A stretch of DNA of 64,000 nucleotides from Alistipes sp. An66 (GTDB lineage: Bacteria > Bacteroidota > Bacteroidia > Bacteroidales > Rikenellaceae): contig NZ_NFHT01000007.1 in assembly GCF_002161445.1 (NCBI RefSeq), forward strand, positions 83,024 to 147,023, read 5' to 3'. Each line of letters starts with the position of its first letter. Position 1 is the first letter of the stretch. Below are positions 1 to 8,017 of this stretch, piece after piece. Position numbers and translations under genes: made by a program. The notes under the pieces are model-generated. The model did not search any database, had not been told where the DNA came from, and saw only the letters and a program-made list of their open reading frames with translations.

Positions 1-39
1 GCGACAGTTTTCCGCATTATTCACCCTTCCGCAAAACAA

Positions 40-76
40 ACCGGGAGGGCGCTTCGAAGCGTCCTCCCGGTGTTTT
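40..76 (-). terminator. Terminator downstream of galK
   Basis: Inverted repeat with 16-base arms (40-55 and 56-71, one G.U pair, essentially no loop). On the minus strand it is followed by a T-rich stretch, and on the plus strand by GTGTTTT, so it could stop transcription from either side. It lies just past the galK stop codon. Confidence 0.75.
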
Positions 77-94
77 CATGTGGGAATAAGGCAA

Positions 95-1225
95 TTATTC
101 CAGCCGGCGCGAGCCGTCGGAGATCACCACGTCGTAAACCTGCGGTTCATGACCGTATTTGGCGTTGAACTTCTCCCGGGCCGTTGCGATGAAATGGTCG
201 TAGAGTTCGTCCTTCACGAGGTTGATCGTGCAGCCGCCGAATCCGCCGCCCATGATGCGCGAACCCGTCACACCGCACTCCTCGGCGATCTCGGCCAGGA
301 AGTCCAGCTCCTCGCACGACACTTCGTAATCCTTCGACATGCCCCAGTGGGTCTCATACATGCGCTTGCCGACCGTCTCGTAATCGCCCTTTTCGAGCGC
401 GTCGCAGACATCCAGCACGCGGCGCTCCTCGCCGATCACATAGCGGGCACGCTTGTAGTCCTCCTCGGAGATCTGATCCTTGATGGCATCGAGCTGCTCC
501 ATCGTGGCACCGCGCAGGAACTCCTGTCCGAGGGCCTTGGCCACCCGCTCGCACGAGGCGCGGCGGTCGTTGTAGGGCGATCCGACGAGTTCATGCTTCA
601 CGCGCGAATCCACCAGCACGAGCCGGTAGCCCTTCGGGTCGAACGGGAAGTAGGCATACTCCATCGAGCGGCAGTCCAGACGCATCAGACACCCCTTCTT
701 GCCGAACACCGACGCGAACTGGTCCATGATGCCGCAGTTTACGCCGCAATAGTTGTGTTCGGTAGCCTGTCCGATCCGTGCGAGTTCGAATTTGTCGATT
801 CCGCAGTTGAAGAGATCGTTCAGCGCGAATGCGAAGGTCGATTCGAGGGCTGCGGACGACGACATGCCGGCGCCCAGAGGCACATCCCCGGCGAACACGG
901 CATCGAAGCCGCCGATCTTGCCGCCGCGCTTCTGCACCTCGCGGCATACGCCGAAGATATAGCGGGCCCAGCTTTCAGCGGGTTTGTCCTCCTCGCGCAG
1001 TCCGAACTCCGACGACTCATTCAGGTCGCAGGCATAGGCGCGGACCTTGTCCGTGCCGTTGAGTTTGATCGCGGCGACGATACCCTTGTCGACGGCTCCC
1101 GGGAAGACGAATCCTCCGTTGTAGTCGGTATGCTCGCCGATGAGGTTGATCCGGCCCGGCGAAGCAAAGAGGATGGCGCCTTCGCCATAGAGTTCCCGGA
1201 ACTTCTTGCTGACTTTTTCTTTCAT
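95..1225 (-). CDS. galK: Galactokinase
   Basis: Cytoplasmic kinase that phosphorylates alpha-D-galactose to galactose 1-phosphate, the entry step of the Leloir pathway. All three GHMP-kinase signatures are visible: GRINLIGEHTDYNGG at residues 24-38, the nucleotide-binding LGAGMSSSAALE at 117-128, and GGGFGGCTINLV near 330-341. The 376-residue length is normal for the family. The start chosen is the ATG that leads directly into the conserved N-terminus. It stands alone on the minus strand; no galT, galM or sugar transporter is next to it. It is followed by a strong hairpin, so it is probably monocistronic. Only the regulation is uncertain. Confidence 0.97.
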   Translation of the reverse strand: MKEKVSKKFRELYGEGAILFASPGRINLIGEHTDYNGGFVFPGAVDKGIVAAIKLNGTDKVRAYACDLNESSEFGLREEDKPAESWARYIFGVCREVQKRGGKIGGFDAVFAGDVPLGAGMSSSAALESTFAFALNDLFNCGIDKFELARIGQATEHNYCGVNCGIMDQFASVFGKKGCLMRLDCRSMEYAYFPFDPKGYRLVLVDSRVKHELVGSPYNDRRASCERVAKALGQEFLRGATMEQLDAIKDQISEEDYKRARYVIGEERRVLDVCDALEKGDYETVGKRMYETHWGMSKDYEVSCEELDFLAEIAEECGVTGSRIMGGGFGGCTINLVKDELYDHFIATAREKFNAKYGHEPQVYDVVISDGSRRLE

Positions 1226-1267
1226 GGTTCTTATAGCTGTTTGTGGTTTTAAGTGTTTCGAGTTGCA

Positions 1268-1275
1268 CGAAGATA
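1268..1275 (-). promoter_or_regulatory. Possible galK -7 box
   Basis: On the minus strand this reads TATCTTCG, one base off the Bacteroidota TAnnTTTG consensus, about 43 bases upstream of the galK ATG. No TTG at the usual 19-base distance was found, so the assignment is weak. Confidence 0.3.
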
Positions 1276-1405
1276 GTGAAAAATCCGCAACATCGTATGC
1301 AAATTCGTTTCAATTAATGGTATAAACGTATCATAAGAGGCTTCGGGATCCGAGGACGGCGACATGCCCACGCAACGGAAAGCCCATTTTCGGGCAGGTT
1401 TCGGG

Positions 1406-1435
1406 TTGTAATTCCGAAAATATTCGCTACCTTTG
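1406..1435 (+). promoter_or_regulatory. Bacteroidota-type promoter of the glycerophosphodiesterase gene
   Basis: TTG at 1406-1408, 19 bases, then TACCTTTG at 1428-1435. This matches the -33/-7 arrangement known for the Bacteroides primary sigma factor. The coding start is 44 bases downstream of the box, leaving an ordinary short leader. Confidence 0.7.
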
Positions 1436-1479
1436 CAAAGGTTTCGTTTCACAAGCACACAACCAAACTGCAAAACGAT

Positions 1480-2244
1480 ATGAGAAAACACCTCGTCTTC
1501 GCCGCCGCCCTGCTGCTGACGGGCGGAGCGGCTCTGGCACAGACCAAAGTCATCGCACACCGCGGTTACTGGACGGCTCCGGGTTCGGCCCAGAATTCGC
1601 TGACGTCGTTCAGCAAGGCCGATTCGATCGGCGTCTACGGATCGGAGATCGACGTATGGCTCACGGCCGACGACCGGCTGATCGTCAACCACGACCGCGT
1701 CTACAAGGGCACCGGGATCGACATGGAGCGCTCCAAGGCCAGGGAGATCATGCAGATCGTGCTGCCCAACGGAAAGGAGAACATCCCCTCGCTGGACCAG
1801 TATCTCGATCTTGTGGCCTCGAAACCCGACACGCGGCTGATCCTCGAAATGAAGTCGCTCTCGGACCTCAACCGGGAGGACCTTGCCGCGGAGAAGATCG
1901 TCCGGGCGCTGCGCAGACACGGCGTGCTGGAACGCACCGACATCATCGCCTTCTCGATCAACGCCTGCCTGGCCTTCAAGAAGCTGATCCCCGATACGAA
2001 GATCTACTACCTGAACGGCGACCTCCCGCCCAAGAGCATCAAGAAACTGGGGCTGGCCGGCATCGACTATTCGATGGGCGCCTTGCGGAGACACCCCGAG
2101 TGGGTGAAGCAGGCCCACGATCTGGGGTTGGAAGTCAACGTCTGGACCGTGGACTCGGAGGAGGACATGAGGTACTTCATCGACCTGGGCGTGGACTACA
2201 TCACGACCGACTACCCCGAGCGGTTGCAGGCACTTCTGAAATAA
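1480..2244 (+). CDS. Secreted glycerophosphodiester phosphodiesterase family protein
   Basis: Hydrolyses glycerophosphodiesters (deacylated phospholipid head groups) to glycerol 3-phosphate and an alcohol. The protein has 254 residues. A signal peptide ends at about residue 20 (ALA before Q21), so it is exported, probably to the periplasm. The GDPD catalytic signature follows: HRG with H27, E56 and D58 in SEIDVW, and the second histidine H71 in VNHD, giving the usual metal-binding and acid-base set. A TTEYP-like C-terminal motif (TTDYPERL) is also typical of the family. The next genes are a DeoR regulator and GlpT, so the product could be imported as glycerol 3-phosphate. Exact substrate not determinable. 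Confidence 0.9.
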   Translation: MRKHLVFAAALLLTGGAALAQTKVIAHRGYWTAPGSAQNSLTSFSKADSIGVYGSEIDVWLTADDRLIVNHDRVYKGTGIDMERSKAREIMQIVLPNGKENIPSLDQYLDLVASKPDTRLILEMKSLSDLNREDLAAEKIVRALRRHGVLERTDIIAFSINACLAFKKLIPDTKIYYLNGDLPPKSIKKLGLAGIDYSMGALRRHPEWVKQAHDLGLEVNVWTVDSEEDMRYFIDLGVDYITTDYPERLQALLK

Positions 2245-2265
2245 TACGGAGAGGCCCGCAATAAG

Positions 2266-2313
2266 CGGCACGGAAAAGGGGCGGCAAACGTTTGCCGCCC
2301 CTTTTCCGTGCCG
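2266..2313. terminator. Perfect 48-bp palindrome between convergent genes
   Basis: Two 24-base arms that are exact reverse complements with no loop (2266-2289 and 2290-2313; centre AACGTT). It sits between the convergent glycerophosphodiesterase and DeoR genes, where a bidirectional terminator is expected. There is no U-tract outside the stem, although the stem holds an A4/T4 step. Confidence 0.6.
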
Positions 2314-2322
2314 ACCCCGGGA

Positions 2323-3117
2323 TCAGAGATCCACGACCGTCACCTCGATGCCGCGTTCGCGCAGCCGGTCGAGATAGAGCGGCTGCACGCCGCTGTCGGT
2401 GATGATCCGGTCGACAGCTTCCAGCTCGCAGATCTTGCTGAACCCGCGCCGTCCGAATTTCGAGCTGTCGGCCAGCACCACGACCTTCTGCGCGGCCTCG
2501 ATCATCGCACAGTTGAGCGAGGCTTCGAGCATGTTGGTCGTTGTCAGCCCGAATTCGAGGTCGATGCCGTCCACGCCGATGAAGAGTTTGCTGCAATTGA
2601 AGTTGCGGAGCATCGCCTCGGCGAAGGGTCCCACGACGGAGACCGAACTGCTGCGGGTGATGCCGCCCAGCTGAATCACATCGATATCGGGGTTCTGCGA
2701 CAGGATCCGCGTCACGGGGACCGACGCCGTGATGACCGTCAGATGCCCCTGCGGCTTGATTTCGCGGGCCAGGAAGGTCACGGTCGTTCCCGAGGCGATG
2801 ATGACCGAGTCCTCCGGGGCGATCAGGGCGGCGGCGGCAACGCCGATGGCCTGTTTTTCGGAGACGTTTTTTTTCTCTTTTTCATTGACGTGGCGGTCGC
2901 CGATATAGGGGCTGATCAGGATGGCGCTGCCGTGCGTACGATACAGTTTTTTCTGCTGTTCGAGGTAGGAGAGATCCTTGCGGATGGTCACCTCCGACAC
3001 CCGGAAGAGGTCGGAGAGCTGCGTCACCGAGATCGATCCGTTCTGTTGCAGAAGAGTCAGGATCCGGTTGTGCCGTTCCGGGAGGCTCAAAAGAGGTTCT
3101 TCGCTGATTTTGTTCAT
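2323..3117 (-). CDS. DeoR/GlpR-family transcriptional regulator
   Basis: A 264-residue regulator with an N-terminal winged helix-turn-helix (about residues 14-62, including SVTQLSDLFRVSEVTIRKDL, the DeoR signature) and a C-terminal sugar-phosphate-sensing domain (DeoRC) with the family motifs ASGTTV and FIGVDGID. DeoR members are usually repressors released by a phosphorylated sugar. It is divergent from glpT and convergent with the glycerophosphodiesterase, so control of glycerol 3-phosphate use is the natural inference (GlpR-like). The effector cannot be read from sequence. Length and domain order are normal. Confidence 0.88.
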   Translation of the reverse strand: MNKISEEPLLSLPERHNRILTLLQQNGSISVTQLSDLFRVSEVTIRKDLSYLEQQKKLYRTHGSAILISPYIGDRHVNEKEKKNVSEKQAIGVAAAALIAPEDSVIIASGTTVTFLAREIKPQGHLTVITASVPVTRILSQNPDIDVIQLGGITRSSSVSVVGPFAEAMLRNFNCSKLFIGVDGIDLEFGLTTTNMLEASLNCAMIEAAQKVVVLADSSKFGRRGFSKICELEAVDRIITDSGVQPLYLDRLRERGIEVTVVDL

Positions 3118-3255
3118 GTCCGATCAGGAATTTTCGTGTTTCAGCGTTCAATATACAAAAATTTTCCCGAAAATCATGCTCCGCAGGGGAGAAAAACACC
3201 TTCCGGTCGGAAGCGGCAAACGGGCCGCGCCTTTCAAAATAGAAGCCTTTATATT

Positions 3256-3285
3256 TTGAAATAGAGAAAAAAAGTCGTACTTTTG
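3256..3285 (+). promoter_or_regulatory. glpT promoter
   Basis: TTG at 3256-3258, 19 bases, TACTTTTG at 3278-3285, an exact match to the Bacteroidota -33/-7 pattern. It rules out the upstream TTG at 3283 as translation start, because that codon lies inside the -7 box. The shared intergenic region with the divergent DeoR gene is the likely operator site. Confidence 0.75.
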
Positions 3286-3345
3286 TTGCGAATCGAAATT
3301 CCCGAATCCGGTCCCGCAGCCGAATCGGTCTTTATAGCAAAAACC

Positions 3346-4725
3346 ATGTGGAAACTACTGCAACCTCCCGCTCATAAGCCGGAAATCGATGCTGCAAAGG
3401 TCGATTCGCGGTACAGGAGCCTGCGCCTGCAAGTCTTTGCGGGCATCTTCATCGGCTATGCCGGATTCTATCTCGTGCGCAAGAACTTCTCGATGGCCAT
3501 CCCGGAGCTGGGCAATCTCGGATTCGACACGAGCGAATTGAGCATCGTGCTCTCGATGAACGCCATTGCCTACGCCCTGTCGAAATTCCTGATGGGCAGC
3601 GTCTCGGACCGCAGCAACGCGCGGGTTTTCCTGCCGCTGGGACTGGTGCTGGCCTCGCTGTCGATGATGTTCATGATCATCCCCGTAACGCTGCTCGGCC
3701 CCGAGCGCAGGGAGCTGGCGATCATCGTCATGGCGGCGCTGAACTTTCTGGTGGGCTGGTTCAACGGCATGGGCTGGCCCCCGTGCGGTCGGGTGATGAC
3801 CCACTGGTTCTCGCAGAACGAGCGCGGCACGAAGATGTCCGTCTGGAACTGCGCCCACAACGTCGGCGGGGCGCTCGTGGGCCCGATGGCCGTCTACGGG
3901 GCGATCTGGTTCGGGTCGTGGTTCTACGGCAGCCACAGCGAACTCTACTTCCTGATCGGCACCTACCTCTTCCCGGCCGTCGTATCGATCTTCATAGCCC
4001 TCGCGGCCTACGTGTTGATCCGCGACACGCCGCAGGCGTGCGGACTTCCGTCGGTGGAGAAGTGGCGCAACGACTACCCGAAGGATTACAGCGCCAAGCA
4101 GGAGGAGGTGCTCACCACGCGGGAGATCTTCTTCAAATACGTGCTGAACAACCGCCTGCTGTGGTACATCGCCCTGGCGAACGCCTTCGTCTACATGGTT
4201 CGTTACGGCTGTCTGGACTGGGCCCCGACCTACCTCCGCGAGGCGCAGGGCTACGACATCAAACAGGCCGGCTGGGCCTATTTCGCCTACGAATTCGCCG
4301 CCATCCCGGGGACGCTGATCTGCGGCTGGTTGAGCGACAAGATTTTCCACGGACGCCGGGCCCTGCCGACGATCCTCTTCATGGCCATCGTGGCGCTCTT
4401 CATCCTCCTCTACTGGCAATTCTCGTCGAACTACGTCATCGTGACGCTGTCGCTGATCGCCATCGGGTTCTTCATCTACGGTCCGGTGATGCTCATCGGC
4501 GTGCAGGCGCTGGATCTGGCGCCGAAGAACGCTTCGGGGACGGCGGCCGGGCTGACGGGCTTCTTCGGCTATTTCCTCGGCACGGCGATTCTGGCCAACA
4601 TCGTGCTGGGCACGGTGGCCGACAAGGCGGGTTGGGACTGGACCTTCGTGCTGCTGATCGGAGCCTGTCTGCTGGCCATCGTCTTCATGGCCTTCACCTG
4701 CAAACGGGAGAAGGAGCGGCACTGA
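3346..4725 (+). CDS. glpT: Glycerol-3-phosphate:phosphate antiporter
   Basis: Major facilitator transporter of the organophosphate:Pi antiporter family, exchanging cytoplasmic phosphate for glycerol 3-phosphate across the inner membrane. Starting at the ATG at 3346 gives 459 residues and an N-terminus collinear with E. coli GlpT: the substrate-binding arginine falls at R45 (YLVRKNF), the second at the VRYG motif near residue 286, and the histidine of the MTHW motif at 153 corresponds to E. coli H165. The signatures MGSVSDRSN, GMGWPPCGR and WNCAHNVGG are intact. Twelve membrane segments are expected. Its promoter faces a DeoR gene, and a secreted glycerophosphodiesterase nearby could supply its substrate. 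Confidence 0.95.
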   Translation: MWKLLQPPAHKPEIDAAKVDSRYRSLRLQVFAGIFIGYAGFYLVRKNFSMAIPELGNLGFDTSELSIVLSMNAIAYALSKFLMGSVSDRSNARVFLPLGLVLASLSMMFMIIPVTLLGPERRELAIIVMAALNFLVGWFNGMGWPPCGRVMTHWFSQNERGTKMSVWNCAHNVGGALVGPMAVYGAIWFGSWFYGSHSELYFLIGTYLFPAVVSIFIALAAYVLIRDTPQACGLPSVEKWRNDYPKDYSAKQEEVLTTREIFFKYVLNNRLLWYIALANAFVYMVRYGCLDWAPTYLREAQGYDIKQAGWAYFAYEFAAIPGTLICGWLSDKIFHGRRALPTILFMAIVALFILLYWQFSSNYVIVTLSLIAIGFFIYGPVMLIGVQALDLAPKNASGTAAGLTGFFGYFLGTAILANIVLGTVADKAGWDWTFVLLIGACLLAIVFMAFTCKREKERH

Positions 4726-4751
4726 CCCGGATCCCGACGTCCGAAACACCC

Positions 4752-5429
4752 TCACTCGGGGATCGACCAAGCCCTCAACTCCCGGTTGAGGGCTTTTTCA
4801 TGTCCGCCGACCAGCCGGTCGAGCAGGGCGTGGAAACGCGGCGAATGGTTGTGATGGACCGTATGGCAGAGTTCGTGGAGGATGACGAAGTCGCGCAGAT
4901 GCTCGGGCAGGGTCATCAGGAAGAGGCTCAACGAGATGTGGTTCCGCCCCGAGCAACTCCCCCACTTCGTGCGCGAGGCGCGGATCGAGAGCTTTTCGTA
5001 TTTCAGGCCGGTGGCGGCCGCAAGGCGGGCGATGCGCTCCGGAAGGTCCTCCCGGGCGGCCCGGCGCAGCTCCTCGATGCGGGCTTTGCGCTCCGCGGGC
5101 GGGAGTTGCGGCGGCAGGGCGGCGCGACGGCGGGCGAGACGTTCCTGTGCAGCGAGGATCCAGTCGACCTTCTCATCGAGGAATGCCAGCGCCCGCTGCC
5201 GCGACACTCCGAAGGGATAGGCGAGCCGCACGGCTCCCGTCGCCCGCACGCGGATCGAGATGCGCCGGGCCCGGGGCGACTGCGCGAGGGTTACCTCCCC
5301 GAGCCGGGGATGGTCGATCACCTCGGCGGTTTCGGTTTTTACGGAGATCCCGCCCCGGGGACTCCGGAGATTCCGTCCGAGCCGTCCGAGCCATCCGTCC
5401 CCTCCGATCTTTTCGTTTCCTCCGCTCAT
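4752..5429 (-). CDS. YgjP-like (DUF45, M48-type) zinc metallopeptidase
   Basis: A 225-residue protein of the YgjP/SprT-like metallopeptidase family. The C-terminal half carries RTKWGSCS, then the zinc motif HELCH (HELCHTVHHNHSPRFH), with downstream histidines as in the family; the N-terminal half is the basic, arginine-rich strand region typical of YgjP. The physiological substrate is unknown. The first ~30 residues are glycine/arginine-rich and poorly conserved, so a shorter start at the in-frame GTG before KTETAEV is possible; the ATG used has a purine-rich GGAGG upstream. It ends convergent with glpT, and its 3' end encodes the glpT terminator. Confidence 0.85.
   Translation of the reverse strand: MSGGNEKIGGDGWLGRLGRNLRSPRGGISVKTETAEVIDHPRLGEVTLAQSPRARRISIRVRATGAVRLAYPFGVSRQRALAFLDEKVDWILAAQERLARRRAALPPQLPPAERKARIEELRRAAREDLPERIARLAAATGLKYEKLSIRASRTKWGSCSGRNHISLSLFLMTLPEHLRDFVILHELCHTVHHNHSPRFHALLDRLVGGHEKALNRELRAWSIPE
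4770..4798 (+). terminator. Terminator of glpT
   Basis: Stem of 10 bp (4770-4779 with 4785-4794), 5-base loop, then TTTTT. It is a textbook intrinsic terminator for the rightward glpT transcript, but it lies wholly inside the 3' coding end of the convergent YgjP-like gene, whose last 15 or so codons are written on the opposite strand of the hairpin. Confidence 0.85.
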
Positions 5430-5487
5430 TCCGCCCCCTCCGGTCCTTTCGCCTTTCCGTTCATTCCGCCCCTTTTCGCCCCTCCGA
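5365..5487. repeat. Pyrimidine-rich degenerate TCCG repeat tract
   Basis: Almost all C/T on the plus strand with recurring TCCG and CATTCCGCCCC words. It covers the gap between the DUF4153 stop and the YgjP-like start and enters the first codons of the latter. No promoter box is recognisable in it. Confidence 0.5.
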
Positions 5488-7224
5488 TCATCGCAGCCAC
5501 AGGGAATGCACCGCCAGAGAGGTAATCACATCGGCCGAATCGCGGCGCTCGATCAGCAGACGTTCAAAGAGGATGCAGCAGCGATCGTCGCTGTAACACA
5601 GCAACTGCAAAGTCTGCTCACCGGTCGGTTCGACACCCTGCGAAGGATCGAAACCGCTCTGTCCGAGCTGTTTTTCCAGCACCTCCGCACCCGTGATTTC
5701 AAGCACGGGACGCTCCTCCCCGAGATAGAAACGCAGCGTATCATTCACGAAGGCATAACTGTCGGAGTTCCACTCCGTGAGGTTGACATAGCAGCGCGAG
5801 AAACGATCGTCTTCGTCGATCTCGACGCAGACATTCCGGGGAAGGCAGACTCCGACGGAGGGATTCGCCTCGACCACCTCCCCGACGGCCGGTTCCCAAC
5901 CCCACTGCACATAGTCGTGCATCACCGTGGGAAGAATCTCCACCAAGTCGTTCGACTCCTCCACCCCGAAGCGTGCAAACGCGGCGCTGTCGCGCTCGAC
6001 ATACGCCAACGCCTCATAGAGTTCGCGGTACTCCTTGCGGAAGGTCGTATCGGCCAGCGACGCGGGTGCGAGCGAAAGCCGTCCCGTCGCCGCATCGAGA
6101 CGTCCGAGACGCTCGGCGATCCGCTCGACGCGGCGGGTCTGCGAGCGCAGGGCGGCGCGTTCGGGTTCCAGCGCGGGGATGTAGGCCACGGCGGCGAAGG
6201 CGACGATCGCGGCCAGCACGACCCACAGGTAGCGTCCGGCGCGGCGCGAGAGGAAGAGCAGGATGCAAAATGTCATCAGTCCGCCGCAAAGGAGCAGGTA
6301 GATGCGCGAAACGGTCAGTCCGTATTCACCGACGCGGCGGGCGACCCCGACCCAGAACAGCACCACGAGGGGCAGCGCCAGAAGGCTGAACCGGTCGTAG
6401 AACCAGTCGAGGGTGCGTTTTTCGAGGGGCAGCCGCAGGGCTTTGACCAGCAGTGCGGTGATCGTGAATCCGAAGACCAGATAGGCCACGCCGCCCTCGG
6501 GCAGCGTCCACGTAAAGAGGATTTTCAGCAGATAGAGGTAGAGGATCGCGGCGTAGATGGCCACGGCGGGCGTAAAGATCCAGTTCAGCAGGACTTCGAG
6601 GATGCGCGACGAGCCGAAACGAGCCTCGTCCCAGCGGTCGAGCATCATCATGAAGAGGGTCGGCACGGCGAGGAACTGCGTCACGAAGAAGAGGTCGGCT
6701 GAAAGGTGTGCCACCCAGCGGGCATCGCCGAACCCGAAGATGTAGGCCGCCGACCAGAGAATCGCCTCGAAGAGCCCGTAGGCGACGTAGGCGAAGAGCA
6801 TGGCCAGCACCGCCGAACGCAGATAGACCAAAGCATCGGCCACGAAGCGTTCGTTGGCCACGGCCCGACGGCAGGCCAGCAGGGCCAGCGGCGTGAGGAT
6901 CGCAAAGGTGATGACGGCCTGCGCCGATTCGACCCATTCGGGCAGCCCCGGCCAGAGGAAGAGCGGCACCAAAGGCGCCCAGGCCACCCAGTAGATGCGG
7001 CGCCAGACGCTGCGTCCGGCCAGCCGGTTGACGACGAGCAGCAGCAGGGCGCCCCACCCCAGCACCAGCATCCGGGGGCCGTTGGGATCTTGGTCGGTTT
7101 CCAGACAGACGATCAGCGTCACGGTCAGGGCCAGCAACAGCAGCAGCTCCAACGGATGGCGGCACACGACGGTCGCGAGTCCCTTCCGGAACTCCGCAAC
7201 GCGCTCTCGAAAATTCCACTTCAT
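5488..7224 (-). CDS. DUF4153-type polytopic membrane protein
   Basis: About 578 residues from the ATG at 7224. The open frame extends to 7311, but that would run into rlmB, and MKWNFRERV is a plausible cytoplasmic start. The N-terminal ~370 residues contain roughly ten hydrophobic segments (first at about residues 24-40) separated by short loops; the last ~200 residues are soluble. The pattern and the EAILWSAAYIFGFG-type segment resemble the DUF4153 family of Bacteroidota inner-membrane proteins, whose function is unknown. It follows rlmB by 61 bases on the same strand and is probably cotranscribed with it. Family assignment is from memory of the architecture. Confidence 0.7.
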   Translation of the reverse strand: MKWNFRERVAEFRKGLATVVCRHPLELLLLLALTVTLIVCLETDQDPNGPRMLVLGWGALLLLVVNRLAGRSVWRRIYWVAWAPLVPLFLWPGLPEWVESAQAVITFAILTPLALLACRRAVANERFVADALVYLRSAVLAMLFAYVAYGLFEAILWSAAYIFGFGDARWVAHLSADLFFVTQFLAVPTLFMMMLDRWDEARFGSSRILEVLLNWIFTPAVAIYAAILYLYLLKILFTWTLPEGGVAYLVFGFTITALLVKALRLPLEKRTLDWFYDRFSLLALPLVVLFWVGVARRVGEYGLTVSRIYLLLCGGLMTFCILLFLSRRAGRYLWVVLAAIVAFAAVAYIPALEPERAALRSQTRRVERIAERLGRLDAATGRLSLAPASLADTTFRKEYRELYEALAYVERDSAAFARFGVEESNDLVEILPTVMHDYVQWGWEPAVGEVVEANPSVGVCLPRNVCVEIDEDDRFSRCYVNLTEWNSDSYAFVNDTLRFYLGEERPVLEITGAEVLEKQLGQSGFDPSQGVEPTGEQTLQLLCYSDDRCCILFERLLIERRDSADVITSLAVHSLWLR

Positions 7225-7285
7225 GATTCGGCGGTTTTTGGTTTTTATCGGATCAACATCGGGAGAACGGGATCGGAGCTGGGGA

Positions 7286-8017
7286 TCAGTCGCCGATGCG
7301 CTGGCGCACAACCTCGAACAACATCACGGCCGCGGCGGCCGAGACGTTGAGCGACTCGATATGGCCGATCATCGGGATGGCCAGCTGCTCGTCGCAGAGT
7401 TTCAGGACCTCTTTCGAGATGCCGGTATCCTCGGCGCCCATGACGAGCACCGTCGGACGGCGGAAATCGGCGTCGTAGAGCAGCTTGCGGCTCTTTTCCG
7501 TGGCGGCGACGACCTGAAAGCCCTCGGCCTGCAACTGTTTGAGCGTATTGCGGACCGAGCCCACACGGCAGACGGGGATCGTCGCGAGCGCCCCGGCCGA
7601 CGAACGGATCGCCTCGGCATTCACCGGCGCGGAGTTTTTGAGCGGCGTGACGAGCCCGTGCGCCCCGGCGCACTCGGCCGAACGGGCGATGGCCCCGAAG
7701 TTGCGCACGTCGGTCACGCCGTCGAAGAGGACCACCAGCGGGGTTTCGTCCTCGGGGACCCGTTCGAGAATATCCGTCAACCCGACGTACTCGATGGCGG
7801 CGGTCTGCGCCACGACGCCCTGGTGGTTGCCGCGCACGAGGCGGTTCAACTTCTCGACGGGCACCTCCTGCCAGCGGATGCGGTGGCGGATGCAGAGGTC
7901 GCGGAACTCCTGCATCAACGGTCCCTCGGCCCCCTTGCGGATGTAGAGCTTTTCGATCTGCCGGCCGGCTTCGATGGCCTCGGCCACGGGACGAATCCCG
8001 AAAATCAGGTTATCCAT
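7286..8017 (-). CDS. rlmB: 23S rRNA (guanosine-2'-O-)-methyltransferase RlmB
   Basis: A 243-residue SpoU/TrmH-class (SPOUT, knotted) methyltransferase that 2'-O-methylates a conserved guanosine in 23S rRNA using S-adenosylmethionine. The N-terminal substrate-binding domain (IFGIRPVAEAIEAG) is followed by the three TrmH motifs: NFGAIARSAECAGAHG near residues 133-148, VLVMGAEDTGIS, and IPMIGHIESLNVSAAAAVMLFE at the C-terminus, which builds the knot. The start overlaps the end of the upstream ABC-F gene by 8 bases, so translation is probably coupled. Normal length. Confidence 0.93.
   Translation of the reverse strand: MDNLIFGIRPVAEAIEAGRQIEKLYIRKGAEGPLMQEFRDLCIRHRIRWQEVPVEKLNRLVRGNHQGVVAQTAAIEYVGLTDILERVPEDETPLVVLFDGVTDVRNFGAIARSAECAGAHGLVTPLKNSAPVNAEAIRSSAGALATIPVCRVGSVRNTLKQLQAEGFQVVAATEKSRKLLYDADFRRPTVLVMGAEDTGISKEVLKLCDEQLAIPMIGHIESLNVSAAAAVMLFEVVRQRIGD

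Noticed and set aside
3283..3345. Upstream TTG start for glpT
   Set aside because: It lies inside the -7 box TACTTTTG, and the ATG at 3346 aligns with the E. coli GlpT N-terminus.
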